This document shows, piece by piece, positions 55,145 to 64,000 of a stretch of 64,000 nt of DNA. The translations under genes were made by a program, and so were the position numbers. Positions within the stretch are counted from its first letter, which is position 1; each line of letters opens with the position of its first letter. The notes under the pieces were generated by a model. That model had not been told where the DNA came from. It was given only the letters and a program-made list of their open reading frames with translations, and ran no database searches. The DNA comes from Prochlorococcus sp. AG-402-N21 (GTDB taxonomy: Bacteria > Cyanobacteriota > Cyanobacteriia > PCC-6307 > Cyanobiaceae): contig QCIW01000005.1 in assembly GCA_003216435.1 (NCBI GenBank), positions 1 to 64,000 of the forward strand. The letters are read 5' to 3'.

Positions 55145-56532
55145 TGGCGACACACGACATTTTTATGCCTGCACTTAGTTCAACTATGACTGAGGGCAAG
55201 ATTGTTGAATGGCTAAAACAACCTGGTGAGAAGGTTGGTCGTGGGGAATCGGTTTTGGTTGTTGAATCTGATAAGGCTGATATGGATGTTGAAGCATTCC
55301 AGGAGGGGTATTTAGGTGCGATTTTGATGCCAGCAGGTAGTACAGCCCCTGTAGGGGAAACGATTGGTTTAATTGTGGAAAGCCAGGAGGAAATAGAGGC
55401 AGTTCAATCACAATCGAATCAACTTGCAGATCAACAAGTTCAGAAAGACAAAGAACCTGAAGGTAAAAGCAATATTCAGGAGCCCTCTAAAGACTTAAAA
55501 GAAAAAGAATCTGTTTCCCCTCAAGCAGAATTGCCAGCTCCTATATCAGCTCCACAGCCACCAGTAACCAGTGCGAAGAAAAACGGGAGGATAATTGCGT
55601 CTCCAAGGGCAAAAAAATTAGCTTCTCAATTGGGAGTTGATTTATCTGTGCTAAAAGGGACAGGTCCTCATGGACGTATTCAAGCTGAAGATGTCCAGAG
55701 AGCACAAGGTCAGCCAATCACTGTCCCTTGGATTGCTGAAAGTGATTCTCCAGCATCAGTTTCTATGCCGAAGGATTTCCTTAGAGATTCCTCATCTAAT
55801 TCGTCGAAGAAAACTATAAAGAAAGAAGAGCCTAGTATGGGTAATAGCTTTGGTTCGCCTGGAGATACAGTCCCATTCAATACTCTTCAGCAGGCTGTTA
55901 ATAGAAATATGGAAGCAAGCCTGACTGTTCCTTGCTTCAGGGTTGGTTATACAATTACCACTGATAAACTAGATGCTTTTTATAAAGAAGTCAAACCTCA
56001 AGGGGTTACTATGACAGCACTCTTGGTTAGAGCTGTTGGGAAGACTCTTGCTAGGCATCCTCAAGTAAACGTAGCTTTTAGTGATCAAGGAATGTCGTAT
56101 CAAGGCCAAGTAAATGTTGCAGTTGCTGTGGCTATGGAAGATGGCGGGTTAATTACACCTGTATTGAAAAAGGCTGATAGTACCGATCTTTTTGAATTAT
56201 CTCGTCAGTGGTCAGACCTTGTTAAGCGTTCTAGAAACAAGCAGCTTCAGCCAGACGAGTATAGCTCTGGTACTTTTACGCTCTCTAATTTAGGCATGTT
56301 TGGAGTTGATAGGTTTGATGCCATTCTTCCTCCAGGCACAGGAGCTATTCTTGCAGTGGGAGCATCTCGTCCCAATGTTATTGCTGGTAAGGATGGCTCT
56401 ATTATGGTTAAGAGACAGATGCAAGTTAACCTAACTGCAGATCATAGGGTTATTTATGGAGCAGATGGAGCATCTTTCTTGAAAGATCTTGCTCACTTAA
56501 TAGAGGCTAAACCTGAAAGCCTTGCCTCTTGA
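55144..56532 (+). CDS. pdhC: pyruvate dehydrogenase E2, acetyltransferase
   Basis: Dihydrolipoamide acetyltransferase of 462 aa. The lipoyl domain at 3-77 has the lipoylated Lys in VVESDKADMDVEA. The peripheral-subunit-binding domain at about 150-185 (ASPRAKKLASQLGVDLSVLK) follows a Gln/Lys/Pro-rich linker. The catalytic domain ends with DHRVIYGADGASFL, containing the His and Asp of the active site. It feeds acetyl-CoA to fatty-acid synthesis; lipB at 51684 supplies its cofactor. Confidence 0.96.
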   Translation: MATHDIFMPALSSTMTEGKIVEWLKQPGEKVGRGESVLVVESDKADMDVEAFQEGYLGAILMPAGSTAPVGETIGLIVESQEEIEAVQSQSNQLADQQVQKDKEPEGKSNIQEPSKDLKEKESVSPQAELPAPISAPQPPVTSAKKNGRIIASPRAKKLASQLGVDLSVLKGTGPHGRIQAEDVQRAQGQPITVPWIAESDSPASVSMPKDFLRDSSSNSSKKTIKKEEPSMGNSFGSPGDTVPFNTLQQAVNRNMEASLTVPCFRVGYTITTDKLDAFYKEVKPQGVTMTALLVRAVGKTLARHPQVNVAFSDQGMSYQGQVNVAVAVAMEDGGLITPVLKKADSTDLFELSRQWSDLVKRSRNKQLQPDEYSSGTFTLSNLGMFGVDRFDAILPPGTGAILAVGASRPNVIAGKDGSIMVKRQMQVNLTADHRVIYGADGASFLKDLAHLIEAKPESLAS

Positions 56533-56592
56533 GTGAATAATTTTTGAAAAACGTGATTATCATTTAAAGATTCTTGCAAATTTAAAGTTACT

Positions 56593-57717
56593 TTGTTTGT
56601 GGCTGATTTAATCGACTCTTATCTCAGTTCTTATGATTATGAGCTTGATCAACAGTTAATAGCTCAAACACCTATAGAACCTCGCCATCAAGCGCGTTTA
56701 ATGGTTATAGGGGAAGAGAGTAAAGATAAAGAATTGCCCGGATCTCACAAAGTGTGGGATTTTAAGGAGGAATTAAATGCTGGGGATTTATTGGTCTTAA
56801 ATGACACTCGCGTCCTTAAAGCTAGGTTAAGTGTTCGTTTATCAAGTGGTGCTTTAGGAGAATTATTTGTTTTGGAACCTCTTGGGAATGGACGTTGGTT
56901 GTGCCTGGGTAAACCTGGGAGAAAAATGAAGGTAGGAGGTGATTTAATGCTTGAGGCTGAAGAGAATACCCCAATTGAATTAAAGTTAATTAGCAAAGAC
57001 AATGAGAGTGGAGTACAAGTAATTCAATTCCCAGAGCAGTATTTTGATAGAGGGAGTATTCAGCACTTACTAGATGTTTATGGAAAAATTCCTTTACCTC
57101 CTTATATAAAACGCAATGAATCAAGTGATAATGATAGATATCAAACACGTTATGCCGTAAATCCAGGAGCCGTTGCAGCTCCTACGGCTGGACTTCATTT
57201 CAGTGATGAGCTTTTATGTGCTTTGAAGGAGAAGGGGGTTTTACAGGAACGATTAACTTTGCATGTTGGTCTTGGGACATTCCGGCCAATCAAAACTGAG
57301 AATCTAAATAATTTAGCTTTACATAGTGAATGGGTTGAAATTAAAGAAAAAGTAGTTAAAGCTATTGAAAATTGCCATTCAAAAGGTGGTCGTGTTTTTG
57401 CTGTTGGGACAACATGCGTTAGAGCTCTCGAAGGTGCTTATCAACTTGGAGGCAAAAAACTAAAAGCTGTCAACACAAAAGTTGATCTTGTGATAAAACC
57501 TGGCTATCAGTTTGGAGTAATTGATGGATTGTTAACGAACTTTCATCTCCCTAAAAGTTCATTATTGCTACTTGTATCTGCTTTGATTGGGAGAAAAAGA
57601 TTACTTAATCTTTATGATAAAGCTATTAGTAATAAATATCGCTTTTATTCTTACGGAGATGCAATGTTAATTAAGCCAGAGGCAATTATGCCTCTGGCTC
57701 GCTCTCGTAATAAATAG
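56593..57717 (+). CDS. queA: S-adenosylmethionine:tRNA ribosyltransferase-isomerase
   Basis: Makes epoxyqueuosine in tRNA wobble position 34. The 374-aa protein starts at TTG 56593 or the nearby GTG 56599. [20 protein letters not shown] near 24-43, [13 protein letters not shown] near 70 and [20 protein letters not shown] near 190 are family motifs, and [20 protein letters not shown] lies near 310. It converges with cysK, leaving 1 bp between stop codons. Confidence 0.96.
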   Translation: MFVADLIDSYLSSYDYELDQQLIAQTPIEPRHQARLMVIGEESKDKELPGSHKVWDFKEELNAGDLLVLNDTRVLKARLSVRLSSGALGELFVLEPLGNGRWLCLGKPGRKMKVGGDLMLEAEENTPIELKLISKDNESGVQVIQFPEQYFDRGSIQHLLDVYGKIPLPPYIKRNESSDNDRYQTRYAVNPGAVAAPTAGLHFSDELLCALKEKGVLQERLTLHVGLGTFRPIKTENLNNLALHSEWVEIKEKVVKAIENCHSKGGRVFAVGTTCVRALEGAYQLGGKKLKAVNTKVDLVIKPGYQFGVIDGLLTNFHLPKSSLLLLVSALIGRKRLLNLYDKAISNKYRFYSYGDAMLIKPEAIMPLARSRNK

Positions 57718-57718
57718 A

Positions 57719-58699
57719 TTAGGCAGGTTGTTCAATAATGCCGGTAGGCACGTTTTCAAACATTACTGACGAGAGATAACGTTCTGCAAGATCAGGAAGT
57801 ACTACAACAATAGTCTTACCAGCAAATTCTTCTTGCTTAGCTAATCTAATTGCAGCTGTTGCTGCAGCACCGCAGGAAATTCCAACTAACAATCCCTCTT
57901 CTTTTGACAGACGAAGAGCCATTTCTGTTGACTCTTCATTTGTGACTTGCTCGACTCTGTCGACTATAGAAAGGTCAAGATTTTTTGGGATAAAACCTGC
58001 ACCAATTCCTTGGATTTTATGCGGTCCAGGCTTTACTTCATCGCCATTTATTGTTTGAGTTATGACTGGACTATGGCTTGGTTCAACTGCTACTGACAGG
58101 ATGGATTTTCCTTTTTGCTGTTTAATATATCTCGATATCCCTGTAATAGTTCCTCCAGTTCCTACCCCAGAGACTAAGACATCAATTTCTCCGTCAGTGT
58201 CGTCCCAGATTTCAGGTCCTGTTGTTTTGAAGTGAATATCTGGATTTGCAGGATTGTCAAATTGACCTGGCATGAAATATTTCTTAGGGTCACTCTCTGC
58301 AATCTCTTTCGCCTTTGCAATAGCTCCAGGCATTCCCTTGGAAGCTTCAGTAAGAATTAATTCTGCTCCAAGTACTGCCATTACTCTTCTACGCTCTAAA
58401 GACATAGATTCAGGCATTGTGAGAATAAGTTTGTACCCACGGGCAGCTGCAGTAAAAGCCAAGGCAATTCCGGTATTCCCAGAAGTTGGTTCTATAATCG
58501 TTTGATTTTTTCCGAGCAAACCTTTTTGTTCAGCATCCCAAATCATGTTCGCTCCAATTCTGCATTTCACGCTATATGCAGGATTCCGGCCTTCTATTTT
58601 TGCTAGGACGGTAGCTTTTGCCCCTTTTGTGACTGAGTTGAGCTTTACTAAAGGTGTTTGTCCTATTGCAAAACTGTTGTCTTCGAAAATCCTTGCCAT
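57719..58699 (-). CDS. cysK: cysteine synthase A (O-acetylserine thiol-lyase)
   Basis: PLP enzyme making cysteine from O-acetylserine and sulphide. The 326-aa protein has the PLP Lys-44 in [10 protein letters not shown], the substrate loop [20 protein letters not shown] near 67-86, and the conserved [15 protein letters not shown] near 178. The upstream trans-sulfuration genes on the same strand make this a sulphur amino-acid cluster. Confidence 0.97.
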   Translation of the reverse strand: MARIFEDNSFAIGQTPLVKLNSVTKGAKATVLAKIEGRNPAYSVKCRIGANMIWDAEQKGLLGKNQTIIEPTSGNTGIALAFTAAARGYKLILTMPESMSLERRRVMAVLGAELILTEASKGMPGAIAKAKEIAESDPKKYFMPGQFDNPANPDIHFKTTGPEIWDDTDGEIDVLVSGVGTGGTITGISRYIKQQKGKSILSVAVEPSHSPVITQTINGDEVKPGPHKIQGIGAGFIPKNLDLSIVDRVEQVTNEESTEMALRLSKEEGLLVGISCGAAATAAIRLAKQEEFAGKTIVVVLPDLAERYLSSVMFENVPTGIIEQPA

Positions 58700-58785
58700 T
58701 TTGAAAGGTATTTGTGCTCTAAGTGAAATTTAGTCAAATACATCACGATTCAGTGAATTTATAAGGATTATCTTTCATTTATTAC

Positions 58786-60255
58786 TTATTCGTTTAAAGC
58801 TTTATTGAATTCTTCCCATAGGGATTGGGGGTCTTCGAGACCTACGGAAACCCTCAAAAGATGTGAAGGAACACCACATTTTTTTGCCCATTCCAATTCA
58901 TTGTAGTGAGCTAAAAGCACGTAGGGGCACACTAATGTGAAATTTGTACCAAGACTGGGACCTTTGCAAACTTTCAGAGAGTCATAAAATTTCTTTGCTT
59001 TTTTTAGACCTCCAATTAGCTCGAAGGAAAGAAGACATCCGTACCCAGAATTTGGCCTCATTATTTTTCTAAAATTCGAACAGTCTTCAGGATGAAGAAC
59101 TCTTTTGACTTCGGGATGTTGTTCTAGTTTTCTTTTTAATTTCAAGCATGCATCATTTAATTTGGGTAGACGTTCTTCTACATCCTGGCTAGCAGTTTCA
59201 AGGGCAATTGCATCTGGGTCAGCTAATGGCGTACTACAAGTGTTGAGTAATGATTCTTTGAGTTCGTCCTTCCAAGGAGATTTGGAACTAATTGTTAAAG
59301 AGCCTGCAAGGATATCTCCTCTGCCAGCAAAGCTTTTGGTTAATGAAGTGAAGATAAGATCTGAATAAGGTTTAGGGTCTATATTTATCGCAGAACCAAT
59401 AGTGTCATCTGCAATTATAGGAATTCCTCTCTCTCGAGCTAGTTTACTTACAGTTGGTAAATCAATACATTGAAGCATTGGATTGCTAGGTAACTCAACA
59501 ATTACTGCCGCAGGTTTTCGACGATCAAGTTCTGCAGCCAATTTGCCTTGGCTTGCTTCTGTTACAAGTTCACTACCTCCAAAAAGCGCCTGAGGTAATT
59601 TCAGAACATCAACATAAGGAAATCCCAGTTGGAGAAATGATCTGTGAGGGCGAATTTGTCTGATTATTTCAAGAGCTTTATTTAATGCTGCCATTCCTGA
59701 TGGTTGTAGTTGTATCAGATCAGCAGGACAGTCGTAGATATTTGATAATCGATTAATCAGGATATTTTTTGCAATAACTCCTTCTTCTTTGAAGGGAGCA
59801 TGCTCTTTCCCGAGTGCTATAGCTGCTAGACGAGAAGATGCTCCAAGACCCGTGTGTTGCCAAAAAGCTTTAGCAAAAGGAGTGGTTTTATTATCTGTAA
59901 TTAGACAATTAAGACCGCAAAAATTTTGGATAACAGTTTTACTATCGATGTTTGCTTCGCAATAAAGTTGTGCTTTCTGTGCGATTTCTAGGCTTGGGAA
60001 TGGCCACCCACTTCCTTCTTTAATATTGCTCATCTTAATAGCTTTTTTAGCTACCTCAGCGACAAGAGGATTTAGCCCAAAACGTGGGTATATTGTTTTG
60101 AGAGTTTTTATACATCTTTCTTCTTTTTCTTCGTAATCAATAACGTCTTGCCATCGAGGAAGTGCTACGGATACAGCATGGGGACTATCTGGAAGAGATT
60201 GACCTAAATCTTCACCTCTCCAGCATGGTTCTAATAGTAGGTTTCGCTTTTTCAA
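58786..60255 (-). CDS. trans-sulfuration PLP enzyme with N-terminal extension
   Basis: The TTG-started 489-aa protein belongs to the Cys/Met metabolism PLP family (cystathionine gamma-synthase and relatives). A 110-residue N-terminal extension (from SLPDSPHAVSVALPRWQDVI) precedes the usual domain. The PLP Lys is in FTSLTKSFAGRGDILAGSLT near 315. Its start overlaps the stop of the next gene upstream by four bases (TTGA), so the pair is translationally coupled. The exact reaction of each partner cannot be set by reading alone. Confidence 0.88.
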   Translation of the reverse strand: MKKRNLLLEPCWRGEDLGQSLPDSPHAVSVALPRWQDVIDYEEKEERCIKTLKTIYPRFGLNPLVAEVAKKAIKMSNIKEGSGWPFPSLEIAQKAQLYCEANIDSKTVIQNFCGLNCLITDNKTTPFAKAFWQHTGLGASSRLAAIALGKEHAPFKEEGVIAKNILINRLSNIYDCPADLIQLQPSGMAALNKALEIIRQIRPHRSFLQLGFPYVDVLKLPQALFGGSELVTEASQGKLAAELDRRKPAAVIVELPSNPMLQCIDLPTVSKLARERGIPIIADDTIGSAINIDPKPYSDLIFTSLTKSFAGRGDILAGSLTISSKSPWKDELKESLLNTCSTPLADPDAIALETASQDVEERLPKLNDACLKLKRKLEQHPEVKRVLHPEDCSNFRKIMRPNSGYGCLLSFELIGGLKKAKKFYDSLKVCKGPSLGTNFTLVCPYVLLAHYNELEWAKKCGVPSHLLRVSVGLEDPQSLWEEFNKALNE

Positions 60256-61421
60256 GTCAATAGTTCTAGTCCATTTTGAAGATCTTTACTTAGATCATTT
60301 AAATCTTCACATCCCACGGAAAAGCGTACTACCGAGTCATCAATGCCAAGAAAAGCTTTAGTTTTTGCGTTGACAGAGGCATGTGTCATTGATGCAGGAT
60401 GACAAACAAGACTTTCAATGCCACCAAGGCTTTCGGCCAATGTGAAGTAATTTAGGCTACGGCAAATAGAAAATGTTTGCTTTAAATTGGCTTTTAAGCT
60501 TGCTGTGATAATTGCGCCACCTGCACTCATCTGTTTTAAAGCAATGTGATGTTGTGGATGGTCTTCTCTGAATGGATATCTTACCCAGTTGACCGCAGAA
60601 TTTTTTGCTAGCAAATTAGCTAATGCAGTAGCACTCTTAATTTGCTGATTCATTCGGAGAGTTAATGTTTTTACTCCGCGTGTTATCAACCAACAGTCAA
60701 ATGGCGATGGCTGTAGACCGAGAGATTTTTGAGCAAATTTCATTCTTTCTTCCCATAAAGGATCTTGAGTGCAAACTGCACCTCCAAGTGCATCAGAGTG
60801 TCCATTTATGTATTTGGTTGTACTCATTAAAGACAACGTTGCGCCCAGCTCAAGCGGTTGTTGTAATACTGGGGTCGCAAAGGTGTTGTCTACAACAACT
60901 GGAATTTTGTTTTGATTGGCTATGTCACAAACTTTTTTCAGGTCGATTATTTTCAGGAGTGGATTTGTAGGGCTTTCAAGCCATATCATTGCTGGTTTGA
61001 CTTCATTTATTTTCTTTAAAGAAGAAGGGTTTGTGAAGTCAGCCCATGATACTTTTACCCCAAATTTCTTAAAGATTTTTTCAAATAATCTAACGGTGCA
61101 TCCATAAAGATTTTCTTCGCATAAAACAACATCTCCTGAGTTTAAGGACGATACAATTGCTGTTATTGCGCTAACTCCGGATCCAAAAACAGTTGCATAC
61201 TTGCAATTCTCAATTGATGAAAGTACAGATTCAAGGATTTTGAAATTTGGATTTCCAGAGCGGGTATAATCAAAACCTTTTGGATTCCCATGCTCAAATG
61301 TTGAGCTGGGGAAAATAGGTGGCATTACAGTTCCAGTATCTTCTGCAAAACTATCTCCATGGTGAATGACTCTTGTGCTTAGTCCTGGAAGTTGACCTAT
61401 GGATTTTTGTTTGGATTCCAC
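60252..61421 (-). CDS. cystathionine gamma-synthase/lyase family enzyme
   Basis: The 389-aa PLP enzyme has the standard length. The Lys lies in LSLMSTTKYINGHSDALGGA near 195-215; PPIFPSSTFEHGNPKGFDYT and RSGNPNFKILES near 34-65 and SLGGIESLVCHPASMTHASV near 330 are family motifs. It should catalyse a trans-sulfuration step to or from cystathionine. First of a coupled pair with the 489-aa enzyme, followed by cysK on the same strand. Confidence 0.93.
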   Translation of the reverse strand: MESKQKSIGQLPGLSTRVIHHGDSFAEDTGTVMPPIFPSSTFEHGNPKGFDYTRSGNPNFKILESVLSSIENCKYATVFGSGVSAITAIVSSLNSGDVVLCEENLYGCTVRLFEKIFKKFGVKVSWADFTNPSSLKKINEVKPAMIWLESPTNPLLKIIDLKKVCDIANQNKIPVVVDNTFATPVLQQPLELGATLSLMSTTKYINGHSDALGGAVCTQDPLWEERMKFAQKSLGLQPSPFDCWLITRGVKTLTLRMNQQIKSATALANLLAKNSAVNWVRYPFREDHPQHHIALKQMSAGGAIITASLKANLKQTFSICRSLNYFTLAESLGGIESLVCHPASMTHASVNAKTKAFLGIDDSVVRFSVGCEDLNDLSKDLQNGLELLT

Positions 61422-61464
61422 ATCTTTAAAAGTAAATCATTAAAACAATAGATAACTAAATGAG

Positions 61465-61490
61465 AAAGCTCCCGTGTATGCGGGAGCTTT
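61465..61490 (-). terminator. rpsD terminator
   Basis: AAAGCTCCCG and CGGGAGCTTT form a perfect 10-bp stem around TGTATG. On the minus strand it follows the rpsD stop by 25 nt. The trailing T run is short, so it may also function as a processing site. Confidence 0.8.
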
Positions 61491-61515
61491 GAAAAGAAAA
61501 AATATTTGATATTTT

Positions 61516-62124
61516 TTATACTTTTCTTGAGTAGTACTCAACAACAAGTAGTTCATTGACTTCTATTGCCACCCACTCACGCTCACATTGGCCAGTAATC
61601 TTGGCGGACATCTTTTGTTTGTCTAAATCAAGATGAGGGGGAACATTCGCAAGGCCTGGGAATTCAATATTAGCTTCCGCTAATTTTTTACTCCCTTTTC
61701 TCTCTCTAATTGCAATTACATCCCCAGACTTACATTGATAACTGGCGATATCTGTAATTCGGTTATTAACAGTGACATGGCCATGATTAACAAGTTGTCT
61801 TGCCCCAGGGATAGTAGGTCCAAATCCAATCCTGAAACAAATGTTATCTAGTCTGTTTTCTAAGAGCTTCAATAAATTTGTTCCTGTTGATCCTTCTTGA
61901 GCTCTTGCTTTTTTTACATAGCGTACAAGCTGTCGTTCAGATATTCCATAGTTGAAGCGAAGCTTTTGTTTTTCTTCTAGACGGATCGCGTATTCAGAGC
62001 GCTTGCGACGGGCTTGGCCGTGCTGACCGGGGGGATGTGACCTTTTGGCGGCCTTCCGGGTGAGACCTGGCAGGTCTCCCAAGCGACGCGTGATCCTCAG
62101 ACGAGGCCCACGGTATCGAGACAT
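61516..62124 (-). CDS. rpsD: 30S ribosomal protein S4
   Basis: Primary 16S-binding protein. The 202-aa protein starts [20 protein letters not shown] and has the S4 RNA-binding domain near 92-150 ([32 protein letters not shown]). Length is standard. It has its own terminator and appears to be transcribed alone. Confidence 0.98.
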   Translation of the reverse strand: MSRYRGPRLRITRRLGDLPGLTRKAAKRSHPPGQHGQARRKRSEYAIRLEEKQKLRFNYGISERQLVRYVKKARAQEGSTGTNLLKLLENRLDNICFRIGFGPTIPGARQLVNHGHVTVNNRITDIASYQCKSGDVIAIRERKGSKKLAEANIEFPGLANVPPHLDLDKQKMSAKITGQCEREWVAIEVNELLVVEYYSRKV

Positions 62125-62206
62125 AAGTTAGAAATTAGAGGACAATTGTGATTGAAATGCACCAAATTGGCAAATGAGACCCAAAATGGTAATTCATACT
62201 CACTAG

Positions 62207-62467
62207 TTGAATATTCTAGCTCTCAAAATGCTCACAGCCCTAAATCGATTTTTGGTTTGGTGTCTTTTGCTCATCATTAACTTCTATCGTAAATGGATAT
62301 CACCTCTCTCAGGCCCTAAATGCCGATTCATCCCAACATGCAGTGAATATGCAGTTGAAGCAATTACTCGTCATGGCCCATGGAGAGGCGGGTGGCTCAC
62401 TGTTAGAAGACTATCTCGATGCCATCCATTTACTCCTTGTGGCTGTGACCCAGTCCCTGACGAATGA
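62207..62467 (+). CDS. yidD: membrane protein insertion efficiency factor YidD
   Basis: The 86-aa protein has the DUF37 core: [20 protein letters not shown], then [20 protein letters not shown] and [13 protein letters not shown], with the conserved Cys set. A TTG at 62207 or the ATG at 62228 could start it. Its stop overlaps the next ATG (ATGA at 62464). Confidence 0.93.
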   Translation: MNILALKMLTALNRFLVWCLLLIINFYRKWISPLSGPKCRFIPTCSEYAVEAITRHGPWRGGWLTVRRLSRCHPFTPCGCDPVPDE

Positions 62468-62775
62468 AATCATTAATTTTAACTCTTTATAGCCGTACTG
62501 GCTGTTGCTTGTGTGAGGGGTTGGAACAAAATTTGAAAAGCATTTCTTTGAAGGATTTAACTCCTCCTTTAGAACTTCATGTAGTTGATATTGATTCTGA
62601 TGTAATGCCTAAGAGTGAAAGAAATAGCTTGAATTTAAGAGTCCCTGTAATGGTTATTTACTGCAAGGAGAGTCAAAAGAGATTAGAGCTCCCTAGAGTT
62701 TCTCCAAGGATTCAAAATAAAGAGCTTTTTGCTTGGATGCAAAAAACAATAAAAAATTTACTGGAGTCTCTATAA
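62464..62775 (+). CDS. glutaredoxin-like (DUF836) protein
   Basis: The 103-aa protein has a thioredoxin fold with the redox motif CCLC in [20 protein letters not shown] (residues 14-17) and the cis-Pro in VPVMVIY near 55. Likely a small thiol-disulphide oxidoreductase; the partner is unknown. It overlaps yidD by four bases and precedes murE by 7 nt. Confidence 0.85.
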   Translation: MKSLILTLYSRTGCCLCEGLEQNLKSISLKDLTPPLELHVVDIDSDVMPKSERNSLNLRVPVMVIYCKESQKRLELPRVSPRIQNKELFAWMQKTIKNLLESL

Positions 62776-62782
62776 GAAATTT

Positions 62783-64000
62783 ATGACTTGGAAACTTCAT
62801 TCATTAATGCAGGAAGTGGGACTCGAGATACCTGAAGGTTTTTCAAATCCTCTTATTGAAAGTGTGAGTTGTGACTCTCGCCAAGTAAAAAGGGGAACTT
62901 TATTTCTTGGAATTCCTGGCGAGACAGTTGATGGAGGCCTTTTTTGGCCTCAGGCTTTTGAGTCAGGAGCAGTTGCAGCTGTTATTGGTGTAGGAGCAGC
63001 AACGTTAAACCCTCCAGCTCCTCATGATGCTGTAATTATTCTCGAAGAGCCTGTAGCGCAATGGATTGGGGAGTTGTTGTCAGTATTCTGGAATAGGCCT
63101 TCTTCTAAACTTTGCTTGATAGGTGTGACTGGAACAAATGGGAAAACAACCACTACACATCTGATTGAGTATTTAAGTAAATCTGTTGGTAATTCTTCAG
63201 CTTTGTTTGGAACTTTAGTGAACCGTTGGCCTTCTCATGAGGAAACATCAATTAATACCACTGATGGAGTAGATGTTATACAGGAAAAACTCTCTTCTGC
63301 CGTTAATGCTGGTGTTCAGTTGGCTGCAATGGAGGTTAGTTCTCACTCATTGGTTCAATATCGTGTTGCGGGATGTCGTTTTGCTGGTGCAATATTTACT
63401 AATTTAAGCCAAGACCACTTGGATTATCACGATTCGATGGAAGAATATTTTAAGGCAAAGGCGAGTTTGTTTAATGAGCCTTATTTTGATTCTAATGATT
63501 CAAGAGCCGTCGTTAATATAGATAATAAGTGGGGAGCATTGTTGGCTGACCAGCTTCATGATCGATGTTGGAAATGTTCTTTAAATGATGATTATAGTAA
63601 TTCTGAAAAACCCGAACTTTATGTTAGTAAGTTGCAAATCACATCTAACGGTGTGAGCGGTCTCCTCAACACTCCTGTTGGCATGGGATGTTTTCGCTCT
63701 CCTTTAGTTGGTAACTTTAATTTGATGAACTTAGTTCAAGCTGTTGGATGCTTGATTCAACAAGGAATACCTTTGCAAGAAATTTTGGACGTTGCTATTG
63801 ATTTTCCAGGTGTTCCTGGCCGTATGGAGAAAGTAGCTTTAACGAATGTAGATAATATATCCAATATGCCTCTTGTTATAGTCGACTATGCTCATACACC
63901 TGATGCTCTGAAAAATGTGTTATTAGAGTTACGGCCTTTTGTCCGTGGGAAAATTATTTGTGTATTTGGTTGTGGTGGAGATCGAGATCGAGGTAAAAGG
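62783..64000 (+). CDS. murE: UDP-MurNAc-tripeptide synthetase MurE, cut by the window end
   Basis: Adds the third amino acid (meso-diaminopimelate in cyanobacteria) to the peptidoglycan precursor. The visible 406 codons start MTWKLHSLMQEVGLEIPEGF, with the ATP P-loop GVTGTNGKTTTTHLIEYL near 115-132, the MEVSSHSL motif and FTNLSQDHLDYH near 210. The frame runs to the window end without a stop, so the last quarter, including the substrate-specificity DNPR region, is outside. Confidence 0.95.
   Translation, partial: MTWKLHSLMQEVGLEIPEGFSNPLIESVSCDSRQVKRGTLFLGIPGETVDGGLFWPQAFESGAVAAVIGVGAATLNPPAPHDAVIILEEPVAQWIGELLSVFWNRPSSKLCLIGVTGTNGKTTTTHLIEYLSKSVGNSSALFGTLVNRWPSHEETSINTTDGVDVIQEKLSSAVNAGVQLAAMEVSSHSLVQYRVAGCRFAGAIFTNLSQDHLDYHDSMEEYFKAKASLFNEPYFDSNDSRAVVNIDNKWGALLADQLHDRCWKCSLNDDYSNSEKPELYVSKLQITSNGVSGLLNTPVGMGCFRSPLVGNFNLMNLVQAVGCLIQQGIPLQEILDVAIDFPGVPGRMEKVALTNVDNISNMPLVIVDYAHTPDALKNVLLELRPFVRGKIICVFGCGGDRDRGKR

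Overview
The window is AT-rich chromosomal DNA from a marine picocyanobacterium, almost certainly Prochlorococcus. The evidence is the rRNA operon with tRNA-Ile and tRNA-Ala in the spacer, psaE beside mutM, short high-light-inducible (Hli) proteins, PipX-PipY, a urease plus urea-transporter cluster, and many 30-100 aa proteins with no known relatives outside this group. The larger spacers and urease set suit a low-light-type genome; the exact strain cannot be fixed from sequence reading alone. I made no database searches, so family names come from motif recognition.

Layout. 1-6005: rRNA operon (16S, tRNA-Ile(GAU), tRNA-Ala(UGC), 23S, 5S) ending in a strong terminator. 6017-11548: mutM-psaE, a conserved unknown protein, a LysM protein, an aldehyde dehydrogenase and a TVP38/DedA-type membrane protein. 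11.6-20.0 kb: accessory stretch of small genes (an Hli, an SRAP/HMCES-type abasic-site protein, a hotdog thioesterase, a DUF4278 protein, two small exported proteins sharing a DxFGxE motif), with many hairpins. 20.1-30.5 kb: urea module, ureDABC on the minus strand diverging from ureEFG and urtABCDE on the plus strand. Together these import urea by ABC transporter and hydrolyse it with nickel urease.

30.6-39.9 kb is a second accessory region. Besides a CRP-family regulator, a [2Fe-2S] ferredoxin, a DUF3764 protein, an Hli and a His-rich lipoprotein, it holds at least ten proteins of 31-61 aa, many with one membrane helix, found here by direct translation of gaps. It ends at tRNA-Thr and tRNA-Tyr, a common border for islands in this genus, but no integrase or transposase is seen.

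40.2-64.0 kb is dense core genome: aroQ, miaE-like, cobI, dus, der, an EcfT/CbiQ-like protein, pipX, pipY, sepF, proC, a glycosyltransferase, recO, deoC, hpf/lrtA, lipB, an acyl-CoA/ACP synthetase, a YlqD-like protein, pdhC, queA, cysK, two trans-sulfuration enzymes, rpsD, yidD, a glutaredoxin-like protein and the first 406 codons of murE. Most unusual signals: a 33-codon gene at 38393-38494 with a 13-nt perfect complement to the 16S 3' end; an 18-bp perfect inverted repeat in the first codons of the TVP38-type gene; a short ORF ending inside a hairpin before a 47-aa gene near 15.2 kb; and a 14-codon ORF that overlaps the pdhC start.
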